Shown here: piece after piece, positions 1 to 13,032 of the stretch
Layout: every line of letters begins with the position of its first letter
Numbering within the stretch: position 1 is the stretch's first letter
Translations under genes and position numbers: made by a program
Notes under the pieces: generated by a model
Told to the model about the DNA's origin: nothing
Database searches by the model: none
Seen by the model: the letters and a program-made list of their open reading frames with translations, nothing else
Source: Ottelia alismoides
Taxonomy: Eukaryota; Streptophyta; Magnoliopsida; Alismatales; Hydrocharitaceae
DNA: 64,000 nt
Direction: 5' to 3'
Assembly (NCBI GenBank): GCA_037367405.1
Contig: JAZKJV010003138.1
Location: forward strand, 62,001 to 126,000

Positions 1-1429
1 GACGAATGGATGATTTATTATCATAATCGCAATCTTAAATACTAACTAAAAGGGAAAGGATGGTCACCACGCACATGCACGCGCTTTTTTTATAATACAT
101 TTGATATGATACTCATCAAATATCATATCCAATTATACAATAACCAACATTCAAAAATAATTGCAAGAAAAACTAAAAGGAATTCATCATGTGTATTCCA
201 TTCGAGTGTAAATGTACATCAAAAATACAACTCGGTAGTTTACAATGAACAAAGTAAGACCACAAACTTTATTACACAGACTTATAGCCTAATAGAAAAT
301 AAAAGAGGATGCACAAGCCCTGGTGTTGCAGATGGACAAAAGTATCTATTGGATTTGCAGAATGTCCGGTGACGAAGTGAGAAAATACTTCATAACGATA
401 AAAGACAAATATGCACGCTTTTGAAGTTTAAATTCAAGTGACATTCATAAAACCATGATTAATTTAAAACATCCTAATTGCCAAAAAATGTGTATTATTC
501 ACATTCGAATTCACATTTTGACCTTAAATAATAGCACAACATGATTGGATTCAGTAAAAAATTTCCCGGATATTGTTTAATTGCAACGCATCGCTAATAA
601 GGAATGTCCCAACGAAATCTAAAAGTTTGCTTAAATCCATGTTGAAAAGATCCGAACTGTTTTAAGACAAACTCCTAAATAGTGTTCTTAGAAATAACAC
701 TATTTAGGAATTTCTCTCTTGCGTAGGTTGTCGGCTACCTAACGCGCAACCTTCCTCAATTTACTCGGACTTGGATCGGCCATGGCTGAGTTTTAGTCAT
801 GAAGAATGCAAAAATAAATTAAAATAACAAATAAAACTCAAAAATAATAATGTATACAAATATAATACTTATCACGTAAATATGTATTCGATACTCATCA
901 GAACCAAGACTATGTGGTAGGATCAATTTGTCTTGTTTGTCATCATCCTTCATATTAACTTCTGATTAAGTCTATATATTCAACACAATTTTCTCATATC
1001 CTATAATTGTACATGGCTTTGTAGTCCATCAGATACTGCATATATTCATATCAGCTACATGTACAAGAAACCAATCCAAGGATAACTGACCTCAAATATC
1101 GACGATATTCACGACCTCAAATATCAGAGGCAGTCAATATCATTATCACCCATATTGATGGCCCTCGTGAATGCTTACTATGCAAAATGCGGTGAAATAG
1201 AGAAACATGCGACTAATATCGTCCATATCATGTGAAATATGTTAACAAACAAGAAAAATTACATTACTTGGTGTATCATTGATATAACAGCAATATCAGT
1301 GTCACATCGCTTTGACATGTCACCAATATCTTGAAAAAAATATCCCCCTTACTGATATGCCAATTCGATGATACTAACATATCGTCGATATCACCTACAT
1401 TTAAGGTCATGTATGCATTCCATTATTGC
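1..1429. other. AT-rich stretch without a recognised gene
   Basis: No gene or domain was recognised on either strand. The only ordered structure is a short hairpin at 669-713. From about 1080 to 1420 the word ATATC and its complement recur often, including TATCGACGATAT and ATATCGTCGATAT. That recalls the subterminal repeats of a hAT-type element, but matching ends and a target duplication could not be found. Confidence 0.5.
669..713. repeat. Short near-perfect hairpin
   Basis: Two 18-base arms, 669-686 and 696-713, are inverted copies with one mismatch and a 9-base loop. The core arm is CCTAAATAGTGTT. It lies in non-coding AT-rich DNA with no U-run directly after it, so it is not read as a terminator. 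It may be a relic of a miniature inverted-repeat element. Confidence 0.6.
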
Positions 1430-1509
1430 GCCTTCCTAAATGTCTATAATTATGGGCACATCTAGAACCTCCAACTATATGCACCTCACAAAATCCGCAT
1501 ATATAGGGG

Positions 1510-2208
1510 GAAGCTTGCAAAAATCGGCCGACTAGTCGGTCCGACTAGTCAAGTCGGGGGGGTAGCCGACTCGACTAGGCCTAGTCGGCCATTAGTCGGT
1601 CAGCCCGACTAGTCGGGCCGACTAGTCGGCCTAGTCGGTCGATTAATCGGCCGACTTTTACGTCAAGCTTTTATAATTTTTTTGTTTTTTTGCTTTTTTT
1701 AAAGCAAACTTATTCTAATATGCTTAATGGGACTCGACTAGGCCTAGTCGGCCATTAGTCGGTCAGCCCGACTAGTCGGGCCGACTAGTCGGCCTAGTCG
1801 GTCGATTAATCGGCCGACTTTTACGTCAAGCTTTTATAATTTTTTTGTTTTTTTGCTTTTTTTAAAAGCAAACTTATTCTAATATGCTTAATGTTATATT
1901 TAAAGTCAACTACTTCTTTTGTTTCATTATGTAAGTATAGAAAATATACAGATCTATGTTAATACATAAGCAAACTTATTCTAATATGTAATAATGTTAT
2001 ACTTAAAGTCAATAACTTCTTTTATTTCATTATAAAGGTATAGAAAATGTACAAAAATATGTATAAAAATGATTTATATATCTAAAATAATTAAAAAATT
2101 CAAAACCGACTAATGACCGACTAAATCCGATTAGTCGCCCGACTGCCGATTAATCCTTAGTCAGTGACCCTGCCGACCGAGTACCGACTACCGCTTTCTG
2201 CAACCTTG
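1510..2208. mobile_element. Non-autonomous hAT-type element, GACTAGTCGG family
   Basis: A 699-bp element flanked by a perfect 8-bp target duplication, TATAGGGG (1502-1509 and 2209-2216). The ends are imperfect inverted repeats: GAAGCTTGCAAAAATCGG on the left, and CAAGGTTGCAGAAAGCGG read inward from the right. Both subterminal zones are filled with variants of GACTAGTCGG (itself palindromic as CCGACTAGTCGG), densely on the left and more diverged on the right. An internal block of about 162 bp is duplicated in tandem (1568-1729 and 1731-1893). No transposase is encoded. hAT transposases make 8-bp duplications and bind subterminal repeats, which fits. It sits inside the endonuclease of a LINE. 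Confidence 0.85.
1568..1893 (+). repeat. Tandem duplication of about 162 bp inside the hAT-type element
   Basis: Copies at 1568-1729 and 1731-1893 are nearly identical. They cover the repeat-rich palindromic block and the following T-rich stretch with AAGCTTTTATAA. The near identity suggests a recent duplication, younger than the divergence of the element's two ends. Confidence 0.85.
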
Positions 2209-4140
2209 TATAGGGGAGCCACAATCCTCACTCCTCTCCTATGGATGGTCAGCAACGAGTAGAGTGACATTGAAGTCACCATCCACCAACCACCAAAGCT
2301 CAAGGAAACGGGCACGTACCTCCTGCAACTCGCAGATCTGCAACAGTTGGGGCACCAGGCGAGGCATACACTGCAAAGAAATGTACCTATACTCCATCTG
2401 ACAGTCAATAAAGCACCATCGACAACAAGTACCTCACCTTCATTGAATTAACCATCTTCAGAGAACCGCCATTTCACCCCCACAATGACCCATGAAATCC
2501 AAACCAAAGGCACTATTCGAAGCTCGAAAAGGTGAGTGTTTGCCATCGATCTCCAAGTGAAAGCACCTTAATCCCAACTCTCCAGTTTTGTATCATGCAG
2601 GCAGACTATATATGTCTGCTACTCACCAAGGGCCCACCCCCTCCTCTTATCAGACTATCCCAGATCCCAAACATTCCAAGGTATAAACTTCATCCCTTAA
2701 CAATAGGGGTCGCCCCCACCAACTCAACCTCCATATACTTCACATAACAATCTTGTAATAGCACCACTGTTTCCCCTGTCCGTCACCTCCTTGGCTGCCT
2801 CATCCACTCTACGCCTTTTCTACTGAAACACATGCATGGTCATCCCCTAACAACCCCCCTTTGGGGGCCCGAAACAAAACCCATTTTCCCTTCACAGAAT
2901 CAATTCATTGCTTGTATGCCCACAACTGTTACAGGAAACACCCATAAGCGCGTATTGCGCCATCTGGGCCAAAGCCCCGATCACCTCCGCTGCACACCAA
3001 ACCCATAACCAAACCCGGTGGCTCAACTTCTCATGTTTATGCTAAGGAAGCCAACTCAGCAGTCGTCGGTGGAGCAAAATGACATGGCAGAACCCTAAAG
3101 CTACACGATTTACAACCATTCCACTTCTCGAGGGTCCACCCCCAGCACTAGAAGCAAAAGAGAATGTCTCATACACACCACCCAATTATTCATCTCTCAA
3201 CTACTCAGTTCCCAAGGCAAAGGGCTCGTAGCCCACTGCCTTCTCCACCAACCGCTCAATCTACACCACCGTCACCTATGACATCGTCATATGAATTGTT
3301 CATAGAATGGTATTCACCTCTAGTGCAACGATATCACCTGAGCACGCCCCTTTAATTTCACCACAAGATCGATTGTTACCACAATCGAAGACTATCCCAT
3401 ACAACTGTCGCATCCTTTCTCAGTTGGGAGAGAGTCATCCTCTCTCCGCAAAGCCTCGACAGTGAATTAGGAGATCATACATCAAAACAACAAAGCTGTA
3501 AACTTTAAACACCGTGTCGCTACGAAACAACGGTCACCTTCAAGAAATACCCGCCGACAAACCCTCCAAAGGGCCCCTAAACAGATCACGCAATTCCTTA
3601 TCTGGTAGACCCCTCAAGCACAACAACCCGGAGCCAAGTCTCGATGCATCTCCAAGGAAGCTAAGGCAGGCAAAGCCAATGCCTATTTTGATGTTGTTTC
3701 ATAACCTTCACCGATCAGTATCCTATTGAGGGGTGGTGCCTCCTTGGGTACCTTCTTCATCCAAATGCTTCTCACCATGCATTGTGCACACCTATGACCC
3801 ACCGTACCACAACCAAAGCACAATAACCCCCATGCACTCCTTAACAAAATGCATGTCACCTATTACATGGCCCATCGTCGCTACCTCCAACCCCCCCCCC
3901 TTGACAACACCACTCCCAACACTTCCACCACCCCAAACACCATTACCTACAACGTCACCAACCCTACCAACCTCCCTATCAGCCACCACACTCACAACAA
4001 ATCTCTCCTTAGGGCTAACGCTTGATCCCCCAGACACTTCGGGAGCCCCAAAGATGCCCCCGCCCCCTGAACAAGCCCCCCAGACCTACTAGCATCGCCA
4101 CAACCACTACTTGAAGCCTTAAGCATCGACTTCTTTTATC

Positions 4141-4170
4141 ATGCCTAAAGACCCAACCCTAACCCTATAT
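4141..4170 (+). repeat. Short telomere-like CCCTAA run
   Basis: CCCAACCCTAACCCTATA contains two plant telomere-type units. It is far too short for a telomeric array and is probably chance within decayed LINE leader sequence. Confidence 0.4.
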
Positions 4171-4772
4171 ATGACATCCGAGTGCCCCCTTACTAATGTC
4201 ATCGCCTTTGCCAGCCAAGAAATCCCCCCTGTTTCCCCTCCATAATCGTTGATTACCCCCTTGCTCAACGACCTTCTCCAAATCCCCCTCTGTCGATCGC
4301 ATGTTCCTCCATCTTTTTCTTTCTTGTGTCTGAGTTTGCGAGATCTAGGCGGACTGTGTCCAAATTCGCTAAATCTAACATGCGATAGACATCTCGTAGG
4401 TAGAATAAAGGTCTAACGCGATGTAGTGTAGTTGGCAGTGTTAGTTCATGCATGAGCATGCATATTTTCATGATAACAAAATTTGTGTGGTTAGCTTGAA
4501 TCTAGGTAAGAATGAGGAAAACTACTAGACCAAGAGCAAGGTCAAGCTTAAGGAGACCAAGAAGAAGCTCAAGTTGAGGAGCTAAAGCTTAAGAAAGGAA
4601 CTCAAGTTTCAGAAGAAGTCGAAGACTTTTATTTTATTAAGTCACGCATAATGTATTTATCTAGTCTATATAAAACCTCAATAGTATCATGCATCTTGCA
4701 TTTCAGATCTTTGACTTTGACTTACATGCCAAAATGTTAAATGTTAAGTTGATCGATTAACTTGTTTCATCA

Positions 4773-4953
4773 ATCGATCACTTTTTGAATTACGACCGAT
4801 CATCGTGTTTAACAGATCAATCATTTTTCGAATTATGATCAATCATCATGTTTTACTACTGGAACACTTTTTGAATTAGGATTGATCATCATGTTTCACT
4901 TATCGATCGCTTTTTGAATTATGATCGATTAGAGTGTTTCGTTGATCGGTCAC
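4773..4953 (+). repeat. Tandem repeat of 42-45 bp rich in ATCGATC
   Basis: About four diverged units begin near 4773, 4815, 4860, 4902 and 4944. Each holds ATCGATC or ATCAATC, then CTTTTTGAATTA, then GATCATCGTGTTT-like sequence. Related but less ordered GATCAATC/GATTGATC runs occur in eEF1B-gamma intron 1 near 26.5 kb and 28.4-28.6 kb. No coding potential. Confidence 0.7.
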
Positions 4954-7500
4954 TTAATATGCCATTTCAAGAAGTTTTTTCCTTCCCATTTTTGCCTCCA
5001 ACGGCTGTAGAAAAAATAGGTCTATAAATTTTTTGAAGCAAATATAAGCCTATAAATAAGACCATGGACCTCACTTGTTCAACATACAACCAAGAGCAAC
5101 AACTCTCTTCTCTCTGCTCTCCACTATATTCTCTCAAAGAAAGTTCTAAAGAGTTATTTTCTGATCTGCGATTCATGCCCGCAGCTATAAAGCTTACGAG
5201 CACGCTTCTCGCTCTGTAAGATCATTCTAGTCTTGCCTCAATGTTCATTCTAACATATTTGTCTTTGATATTGAGGTTGTTAGGTTTTTACTTACCTATA
5301 ATATGGTTATAAGTTGTCTGTGTAAACAACTTGTTGTAATACGGTTGGGTTGCCTAGGTAAGCAATTTAGTTTAGTAGAAAGATCTGTGTGGGCCAGGTT
5401 GAAAGACCGAGCTGGGAGACTCTGGTCGTGGTTTTTACTAAGAGGGTTCCACATTAAATACATGTGGACTTATGGTTTAATTGTTTATCTTGTGATTGAA
5501 GGTGATATACGAAGCTATAGTTGTTTTAGATTATTGTGATTGCAGCGATCCAGGTCATATAGTTTGATCCACTCCCACTACCCCATGGGTGTACGAAGGA
5601 TCCAACGGGCAATAGTGACGATGGAGGGTAAGTTGAGGAAAGGAAGAAAAAGCAATGGTGATAGATGGTCCGAAGTTCATTTTTTGAGGTAGAAGTGGAT
5701 GGATGTGATAGAAAGGGCCTTCATAATATAATACCAATTCAATATATTGGCATTCGCTCATTATGTTAAGAACGTATGGGTCAACGCTTGTGGTCTCTAA
5801 TATTATGAAAGGTAGATAAAAAGAAAGAAAATCAAGAGAAAAGCAGGATAAAGCCAATAGCTATCCACAATACATTAATTCGAGTATCCTTATATAAAGC
5901 CAATCGAGGCATGCCTCTTAGAACAAAAGAAGCATCTTTATATCAAAAGACATGTCCATACGATTTTCATATAAAAATATTATCGCAAAAAATAAGAAAA
6001 AAAGACTTTGATTACATCAATTCTGAAAGAAGTCGTCTCTTGATGAAATTGTCTCCAAATAGCATCGAGTCTTTCTAATAGTGCCATTAATGAGGGTGGA
6101 GAGGGTAACGCTAAATCGTCAAATCATGGGAACAATGTAAATGTCATTCTCCAATACTAATTAACGTAGTCTAGAAATTCAAAGGGGAAGAATGGGGTTG
6201 GGAAAATAAAAAAGGCGTGAAGAAGAATGAGAAACATATCGGTCACGTGAAATTTAAGGTGGCAATGCATAAATGCGTAGAATGAGGGAGGAAGCAAGCC
6301 AAATCGCGTTAAGGAGAAAAATGGGGTTAGGGGATTGAAGGATAAAGGAGATGAAATAAAAATCATGTGGAAAGGGATCTAGCCAACCATTAAACCATAT
6401 AATTAATTTACTCAATCTATGTCTCTTTTTCAAAAGTATATGTGGCCTCATAGAGTCAATCACAACCAGGGGGCATGCGTATATTTCTTGGACCAAAACA
6501 AGCATCTTTCATCAAAGGGCATGTTGCTACTATTTTCATAAAAATTACAATAAAATAAAAAAAGTAATGACTTAGGTTGCATCAAACCCTTTCACAATTA
6601 TTATTAAAAGGAACCTTCTCACAACTCATTAGAATGAGGTTCGATCAATCGTGCAAGTGCAACAACCAACATCGTCCGTCTTGTTTGTGGATCGATTTTC
6701 TCAACATCTTGTCCCCATTCAGTCGACCCCACATAGTATCAGCATTGCCTTGAATAGTGTTGCCTTAGAAGACCGTGTTGCCATACACTAGGTTGGCTAT
6801 ATCATTCTCGGCCTTTATGTGCCAACTAGGGGTAATTTACTATAGCAAAACCATTAAGCAACTAGCAAACATAAAAGTATAAAACAAAGAAATTAAATGA
6901 AAAGGAAATAAATTCAAATGAGTTAATCATATACATAAAATGACAAGGTAAAGTTAGTGTATATGTACAATTTACAGCTTGGTCCCAAAACCCAAGTTTC
7001 ACATACGAACTTTGATTCCTTAATATTGCTTTGTAGACAATTTGATGTACATTAATTTAAACGTGAGGACGCATCCATATGAGACTGTATGGAGAAGATA
7101 TTCAACTTTACGGCTTTTTATCTCCCAAATTAGGGTTTCATTTTATTTGCTATATACACATGATAGTATTTTTTAGCATTTTTTATTAAGTTTAGTAGTA
7201 TATATACAATGGAGTTGAATTCACGTTATTTGGAGTTATCGTAAATTTACTAAATAAGTTTGAAGTTTGAACTCTATGCAAATGAATATAGATATGTATT
7301 CAACTCATTACTTTTATGGCTTTTATTATGATTAATTTACTGGACTTATTCCAAGTAATAAATTAATGATACAATATAATTAGCCCATTTTATTGGCACA
7401 TTATGAAGTGTTTGTTCTTAATTTTTAAAAGAATTTATTGCATATTTGAGCATTTAAGCTAAAATTAGAGTGTTAAGTAGATGGGTCATAGATCCATCAC
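4954..7500. other. Gene-poor AT-rich DNA with diverged direct repeats
   Basis: No gene was recognised. Two diverged blocks resemble each other: about 5905-6020 and 6470-6600 share GCATGC, AAGCATCTTT, CAAAAGACATGT/CAAAGGGCATGT and ATTTTCATA in the same order. This looks like an old direct duplication or two old copies of one element. Confidence 0.45.
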
Positions 7501-7514
7501 TGCAACCCAGACAT

Positions 7515-7655
7515 ATCTGCATTAAATGACCTGAACTGAACTTCTAAGCTTCTTCGAGGGCTCGTCATTCTTTAATTGGTCAAATCTGCATTAAATGAAA
7601 ATGACCCGAACTGAAGTTCTAAGTTTCTTCGAGGGCTCATCATTCTTTAATTGTT
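7515..7655 (+). repeat. Direct repeat, two units of about 68 bp
   Basis: Units at about 7515-7580 and 7585-7655 both begin ATCTGCATTAAATGA and end with CATTCTTTAATTG. The second has a small insertion (AAATGA). The sequence is non-coding and sits just before another tandem duplication. Confidence 0.8.
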
Positions 7656-7680
7656 CTGATCTAGTTCTTAGATTTCCTCC

Positions 7681-7874
7681 CATATTTCACAGTTATCTAC
7701 TTCCAATTGTACCTCACTTTCTAATTAACGATTAACGATTAGTAATTATCTTCCATTCACATTGCTTATTTCAAAAATATCATATTTCACAGTTATCTAC
7801 TTCCAATTGTACCTCACCTTCTAATTAACGATTAGTAGTTATCTTCCATTCACATTGCTTATTTCAAAAATATC
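7681..7874 (+). repeat. Direct repeat, two units of about 95-100 bp
   Basis: Unit one (7681-7780) and unit two (7781-7874) are nearly identical, both starting CATATTTCACAGTTATC. The second lacks one copy of a 7-bp ATTAACG step. The high similarity implies a recent duplication. Confidence 0.85.
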
Positions 7875-9690
7875 AAGGTATATTATCTCCTACTTATATT
7901 ATAAATACCACTTACTCCACAATAACTATTAGCTAACCCAAACTGCCAAGAACAACAAAGAAACAAGTAGGAGTAACTCACCCTTATCCCGTTTTTTCCC
8001 ACCAAAATAAAATATCACGAAGAAATGAGAATCAGGAATAATCCTCCACATTCTTTATCTCACCTCCTTATTCCACCCCTTCATAAAGAATGGCCCCCAA
8101 AGGATTCTAAATACAGTGAAGCGATGCTCCGACATCCTAGGGTTTCGACAAATCTTTGCGTGCTTACTATCGACATCCTAATCAAGCTATTTGTACTGTT
8201 TTTCTCGCCCTTTAACTCCACTTCTTCCTCATTGTATATACTACAATGTGAATTTATAAGTTGAAATTCAAGATAATATGGCTACCTCCAAGGACACTGC
8301 AGAAACTTATAGGGGGGTCCTTATTACTAGTATGCATCAGACAGACAAACATACATTCTTTGGTTGATGGTCAAGTTGGGCGAATACAACTATGCCTCTC
8401 AAATGTCTCTCCGTGATGGAAGTACATAAGAAGGAGCAATCCTCACCACACTCGAGCCAACCACTAAGGAATGGGTCGGAAAACTCTCTACCTAGAAGGA
8501 CAATGTTATAGCCCCCTCTTGGATCATGAAGATCAAGCAAATTGTGAAAGAGATTACATATTACACAAATTACAAAAGAAATGTTGAGCAATCCCTATGA
8601 TACCTATTTTCAAGAAAAAAAATCAGATTGTCTATCTTAGACATGATGGTCGCCCGTTGGCTTGAGCACCTCAATTCCTATATATGTGTGTAGTTGTTCG
8701 TCCCAAAAATGTTATGTACAATACATGGTAAATCACTTTCTTGCATGTTAAGATATGTATATTCCTCAACAAAGTCGTGCATGCCCACACTTGTCGAAAT
8801 ACCTACCTTGAAAGAGGTGTAAAATCACCTTAGCAGACTTAATTTTGTCGTGTAGTCTCGACTAATATGACATTTGCCTTCCATACTACTTTCAATCATA
8901 GTTAAGTGCATATGATCCAAGGGAACGAAGTTGCAACCATCAAGTCGTATAAGACCATAATACACTTAGAGTCAAAAACAAGGTCATCTTGAAGTTGGGT
9001 CAAACACATGAGGTATGCAACATTACATCGAGCTAAGGTAATGCCTAAGCCTCCCAATGGAGTTGTCTCCACGACTAGAACCAAGTATGACGAGTTCATC
9101 CAAAAGTTGACAAAGTATGGCCTAACACGGTCATCTTGACCTCCACATCAATTCCCAACCCCGTTGATATGACTACCTTTGCTAGTCCACCATGTTTTAA
9201 ATGTACTAATGGTGATTGGCTTGTCAACTCTAAGGCCCCCATCACATTTGCAGATGAAAAAATCAATTCACTAAGCTCTTGTCACTTTTACTTGGACAAA
9301 CAATGCTTATCATAGATCTACAGCATTCTCCACTTATTGATCGAGGTAGTGAAGGTTTCCCCAACATACATCTACTTATCGATCTCTTAGAACATGATTT
9401 ATCTTAGTTTGTTATAAGTTGAATTGTCCAAAAAAAGGAAAGGTGCTAATAAGCCAAAAGGCTTCATTTAAAGTGTGATCACTAATGCAACGTACGCCCA
9501 AAAACTTCAGATTCACAGGTTTCCACATTAGAAGACTACATAAATTTGCAATCTAACCAAGACAGAAAAAACTCCTGCCATGTTCAAACCCACTTTCTAC
9601 ATATAGTCTCTTACGACGAAAAATCACTCAGTTTTGCGTTAACCACAAAAGGCCCATAGTGTGGCTGGCTATATCAAAGGTTCTTTCTCT
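7875..9690. other. Stretch without a recognised gene
   Basis: No domain could be named. Short open frames on both strands lack codon or motif support. The minus strand from about 9250 to 9690 may be the far 3' part (RNase H or tail) of the LINE fragment next to it, but no catalytic motif could be placed. Confidence 0.4.
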
Positions 9691-9699
9691 TTGTATTCA

Positions 9700-10850
9700 T
9701 GTCAATACAAGTTGAGAGAATCCTGGAAACCAAATGCATTTTTGAAGTTCACCTCGTTTATTGGAGTCATTTCCCAAACATCCTTTGAGCTCTTGCATAA
9801 AAAGAATATATGATACGCATCTGCAGTATCATCTCAACATTGTACTCAAGATGCATCAGTACCCTGAAAAATCTTTGCTCTTCGAGCACCGGTCATTAAT
9901 CTCATATGTCTCAAAAGTGAAGAAACATCTTGATCCATAGCAAGCTTGATCAAATCCATATCCTCTTGCAATGAAGCATGCAATCCTCATGATCAAAAAC
10001 AGTAATGGCACTTAAGGAGTCCATATGCCTTCCTAACTGTGAACTTACTCAAGTGATCGCGGACACTTTATGGCCCCTCATGTGTGGACTATAGCATCCA
10101 ACAATGATAGAAATTCCTCCAATCTTTGGTCCAAAAGATCAAAGCGAAATCGCAAAGTTGTGTCATCATCCCATGCCCCACCAACCCACACACTCCGATC
10201 CATGGCCAAAGTAAATAGTCGAACAAACCGATCACTAAGTGTCCCTTCCTCAATCCAATCGCCCTTCCAAAAGTTGAAACCACTACCATACCCCAAAACA
10301 AAGCCACTGAGAATGCAAAATCTCTGACAAGACATATAACAAGCTCGTCTAAACATGAAGGGGATTGAATACTCCCAGATCAAATAGTGAAGCTCAAAGA
10401 GATCCCATGGATTTTTCACTCCAAATTACATAGCAAGTCCGACCATCTCCCCAAATGCGAACGACCCATTTGGAGAGCAATGCATTGTATATTTCTTTCA
10501 CATTAAGCACACCAAAACTACTATAGTCCTTATGTTGCATCACCATCTTCCACTCCACCAGAGGCCTGCCGAGAGTATCGCCCACAGAAGGTCAGAAGAA
10601 ACGTCTCATCAAGTTATCAACTCTTCCCTTGTCTCTCACATAGTGCAAGAAAGAGAAAATGAAAAAGATAGGAAAACAGCCTTCGGTAGCACCGATTTAT
10701 CCCTAGACAAGCATATAGCCTTCCAACGTGCCAACTTCTTCTCAAGTCTCTATGCCAATGGCAACCAATCCGACTTACAAAGCCAACTGCAGATGAAAGG
10801 GAGGCCAAAGGCTATAAAGTCCATAATATCCTCATATATAGTTATAGGAG
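9700..10850 (-). pseudogene. LINE ORF2 fragment: reverse transcriptase C-terminus and zf-RVT region
   Basis: Minus-strand remnant, broken by frameshifts and stops. Read right to left it gives, in family order, SRDKSVLPKAVFLSFSFSL (RT thumb; family GGRxTLIKSVLSSIP), then VEWKMVMQHKDYSSFGVLN (family: KPKxxGGLGI.NL) followed closely by NALLSKWVVRI. Next come a VGxGxxxxFWxxxW-like block near 10250 and AYHILFLCKSSKDVW near 9790-9830, the usual HxxxxC...VW of the zinc-binding domain. Endonuclease and catalytic RT are missing, so the copy is truncated and dead. No target duplication was found. Confidence 0.7.
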
Positions 10851-10859
10851 CATTCAAAT

Positions 10860-12363
10860 GAGACAGTAGATCTTCTAAAAATCCACCTCGTCACATACAA
10901 GCCCTAACCAAGGGTCATTATCAGAAATACAATATAACTATTTTCAATAAGCATTGATTATTAGCACGACAGAGAAGAAATTTAAACGGTTGAGGAGGGA
11001 AACATCAAAAATAAATATCCATAGCAGTTTTATTTGGAAAAGCGGAAGGAGATCATGAAAAGAAAAGAAATAGAGAAGTCATAATCTCATTTAGCTTCTA
11101 CATGAGCTGCCTACTGCTAACCAGTACTCAATCTAGAATAGCATCACCCACTAGCCATATTTTAGAAGTTAGAAAGTTCTCCCTCTATTTGACATGGAAA
11201 AACAGAAATGGGAACTGCAAGAAGATGAGATGACTATCTAAATCTAAGACAAAAGCCTTCCAATGGATCTGAAGTGTTTAATTTTGGACTTTGCAATGGA
11301 CAAAATGTTGTTTGAGTCGTGCGATTGTCATCTTCTTCAATGGGATTTATCGCATCTTGCATCCATGATAAGATGCTTCTTAGACCTTCAATATTGACAT
11401 GTGAAGATCCCTTTAATTTATGGTTATAAATATTTGCAATCTCTAGTTCTCATTTCACTGCTTTTTTTTCGAGTGTCTTGAAGCCAAGGATCATCAAATC
11501 ATGGTTCATGAGAACGGCATTACGACCATGCTCTAAGACCATTCAACATGGTTAGTTTTTTTGGAGGGGGGATTATAGAGAGTTGAAATAGAAGAGATGA
11601 AATCAAAGATAGATGGGAAACATTTGTTGCATGGTTTTATATTGGAGCAAACAAGAAATGGATGAGAAGAGGAAGAAAATCATATTTAGGAAACTCTTTT
11701 ATAAGCAATTTAACAACCAACCGTTACAAAAGGGGTGAGTAACTTTATATGAATAACCAACTCACTCAGAGACATGCTTTTCTATTGCTCCAAAGGATAT
11801 ATTAATTTTTACATTTACCCTTAAAAATAATATTTTACAATTACAAGTAAATACACAAATATTCAAATAAAATTACGGAAACATTTCTTTCTAAAATTCA
11901 CCTCCTTATCACCATGACCACGCCATGGAAGGTGTCAAGCAGCTTGATGTTGAGCTACTAGGATCCTTTTTATGTGAGATTGAATAAGTTAGAATACCAA
12001 TTGAGCCTTTTATGTCCAAGAAGTACATCGGAAGCGGGTTGTCTTACGGTTCTATGGACCTACTAGAAGGTACAAATAGGATTAGTGTGTCAATTTGACA
12101 TATGCCATCTCTATGTGTGTTGATCCGCACCTAAGGAAAGAGTAAGCCATGCCTCTTGCTTTCAAGCCTAACCACGTCTTAATCTGCTACCATGCAAACA
12201 AGAACATTCTTGCAATTTTGTCAACTTCTCCAATGTTGTTCAAGTTTCAACTGCGATATTTAGTGTGGCTAGCTAGCAGACACAGAAGAATGTTACATCA
12301 TTAATGGGCCCTTTAATGTAGTCAGCATGACACAAAAATGGAAACATCACCTCTGTCATTAAC
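10860..12363. other. No recognised gene
   Basis: AT-rich sequence with stops in all frames. No repeat family, RNA gene or conserved domain was recognised. Confidence 0.45.
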
Positions 12364-12371
12364 CTACCTAT

Positions 12372-13032
12372 TAGGGCTGGCTATCGAGCCTAACGAGCCG
12401 AGCCAGGGCTGGGCTCGAGCCCTTATCGAGCCAGCTCGGGCTCGGAGCCGTCTTGAGCCGAGCCCTTTATCGAGCACGAGCCTCTTATCGAGCCTGGTCT
12501 GAGCTCGAGCCTATTCAGGCTCATTAAGGAAATAGGTGTTTTTTGGTGAAAAAGTATTTTGCCTGGGCTCGAACCCAAGACCTCCTTTTTAAAGATCGTC
12601 CACCTTACCAGTAAGCCACCATCCCGAGTTGTATATAAAGGTTAAATTATAATATATATTGTTACATTCTGCTTGTTAATAAAAAAGGAAAAAATACTAA
12701 ATATCTAACTATAACCTAGATTAACATAGATAAAAGGTAATAAATCCAAGTCTACAACATAGTCACCCAACATTGTTGTTACATAAACAACATAAAAACA
12801 TAATCCACCATTGTCAATGTTGCAAAACTAATACAAATAAAAATAAAAATCATTTTGGTTTCACAAATAGAATATATATATATATATATATTCCTTATCG
12901 AGCCCGTTATGGAGTCATCGAGCTGAGAAGGGCTCGGTTCGGATCAATAGCTTAATGAACCAAGCTCACGAGCCCTTAATCGAGCCGAGCCCGAGCCTGA
13001 CTCATCGAGCTGTGACTCAATAGCCAAACCTA
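12372..13032. mobile_element. Non-autonomous hAT-type element, CGAGCC family
   Basis: A 661-bp element with a perfect 8-bp target duplication, CTACCTAT (12364-12371 and 13033-13040). The terminal inverted repeats are TAGGGCTGGCTAT and, inward from the right, TAGGTTTGGCTAT, close to the TAGGGxTGGC ends of many plant hAT elements. Both ends carry arrays of (AT)CGAGCC and its complement GGCTCG, while the middle is AT-rich with a TA run near 12870-12890. There is no coding capacity. It would rely on a transposase supplied elsewhere. Confidence 0.88.

Larger units (their letters stand above)
1430..4300 (-). pseudogene. Decayed LINE retrotransposon: ORF1 zinc knuckle plus ORF2 endonuclease start
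   Basis: Minus-strand remnant of a non-LTR retrotransposon. The ORF1 part has a canonical CCHC knuckle, C-x2-C-x4-H-x4-C (CFGCGTVGHRCAQC), at 3820-3779. ORF2 appears to start at the ATG at 2693 with MKFIPWNVWDLG, matching the family's MKxxxWNVRGLG start of the AP-type endonuclease. It is soon followed by IVCLHDTKLE (family: consensus QETKLE) and, near 2300, by VDGDFNVTL, the conserved GDFN motif. Stop codons interrupt every frame, and the reverse transcriptase is absent. A hAT-type element (1510-2208) is inserted in the endonuclease. Across it, at 2216 to about 1430, the same frame continues (SPI then YADFVRCI). The element is certainly dead; its outer limits are approximate. Confidence 0.75.

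Noticed and set aside
1080..1430. A fifth hAT-type element with GATATCGACGATAT repeats
   Set aside because: The repeats and a TGACCTyAAAT word at both sides are present, but no consistent ends or 8-bp duplication could be found.
4141..4170. Interstitial telomere
   Set aside because: Only about two CCCTAA units.
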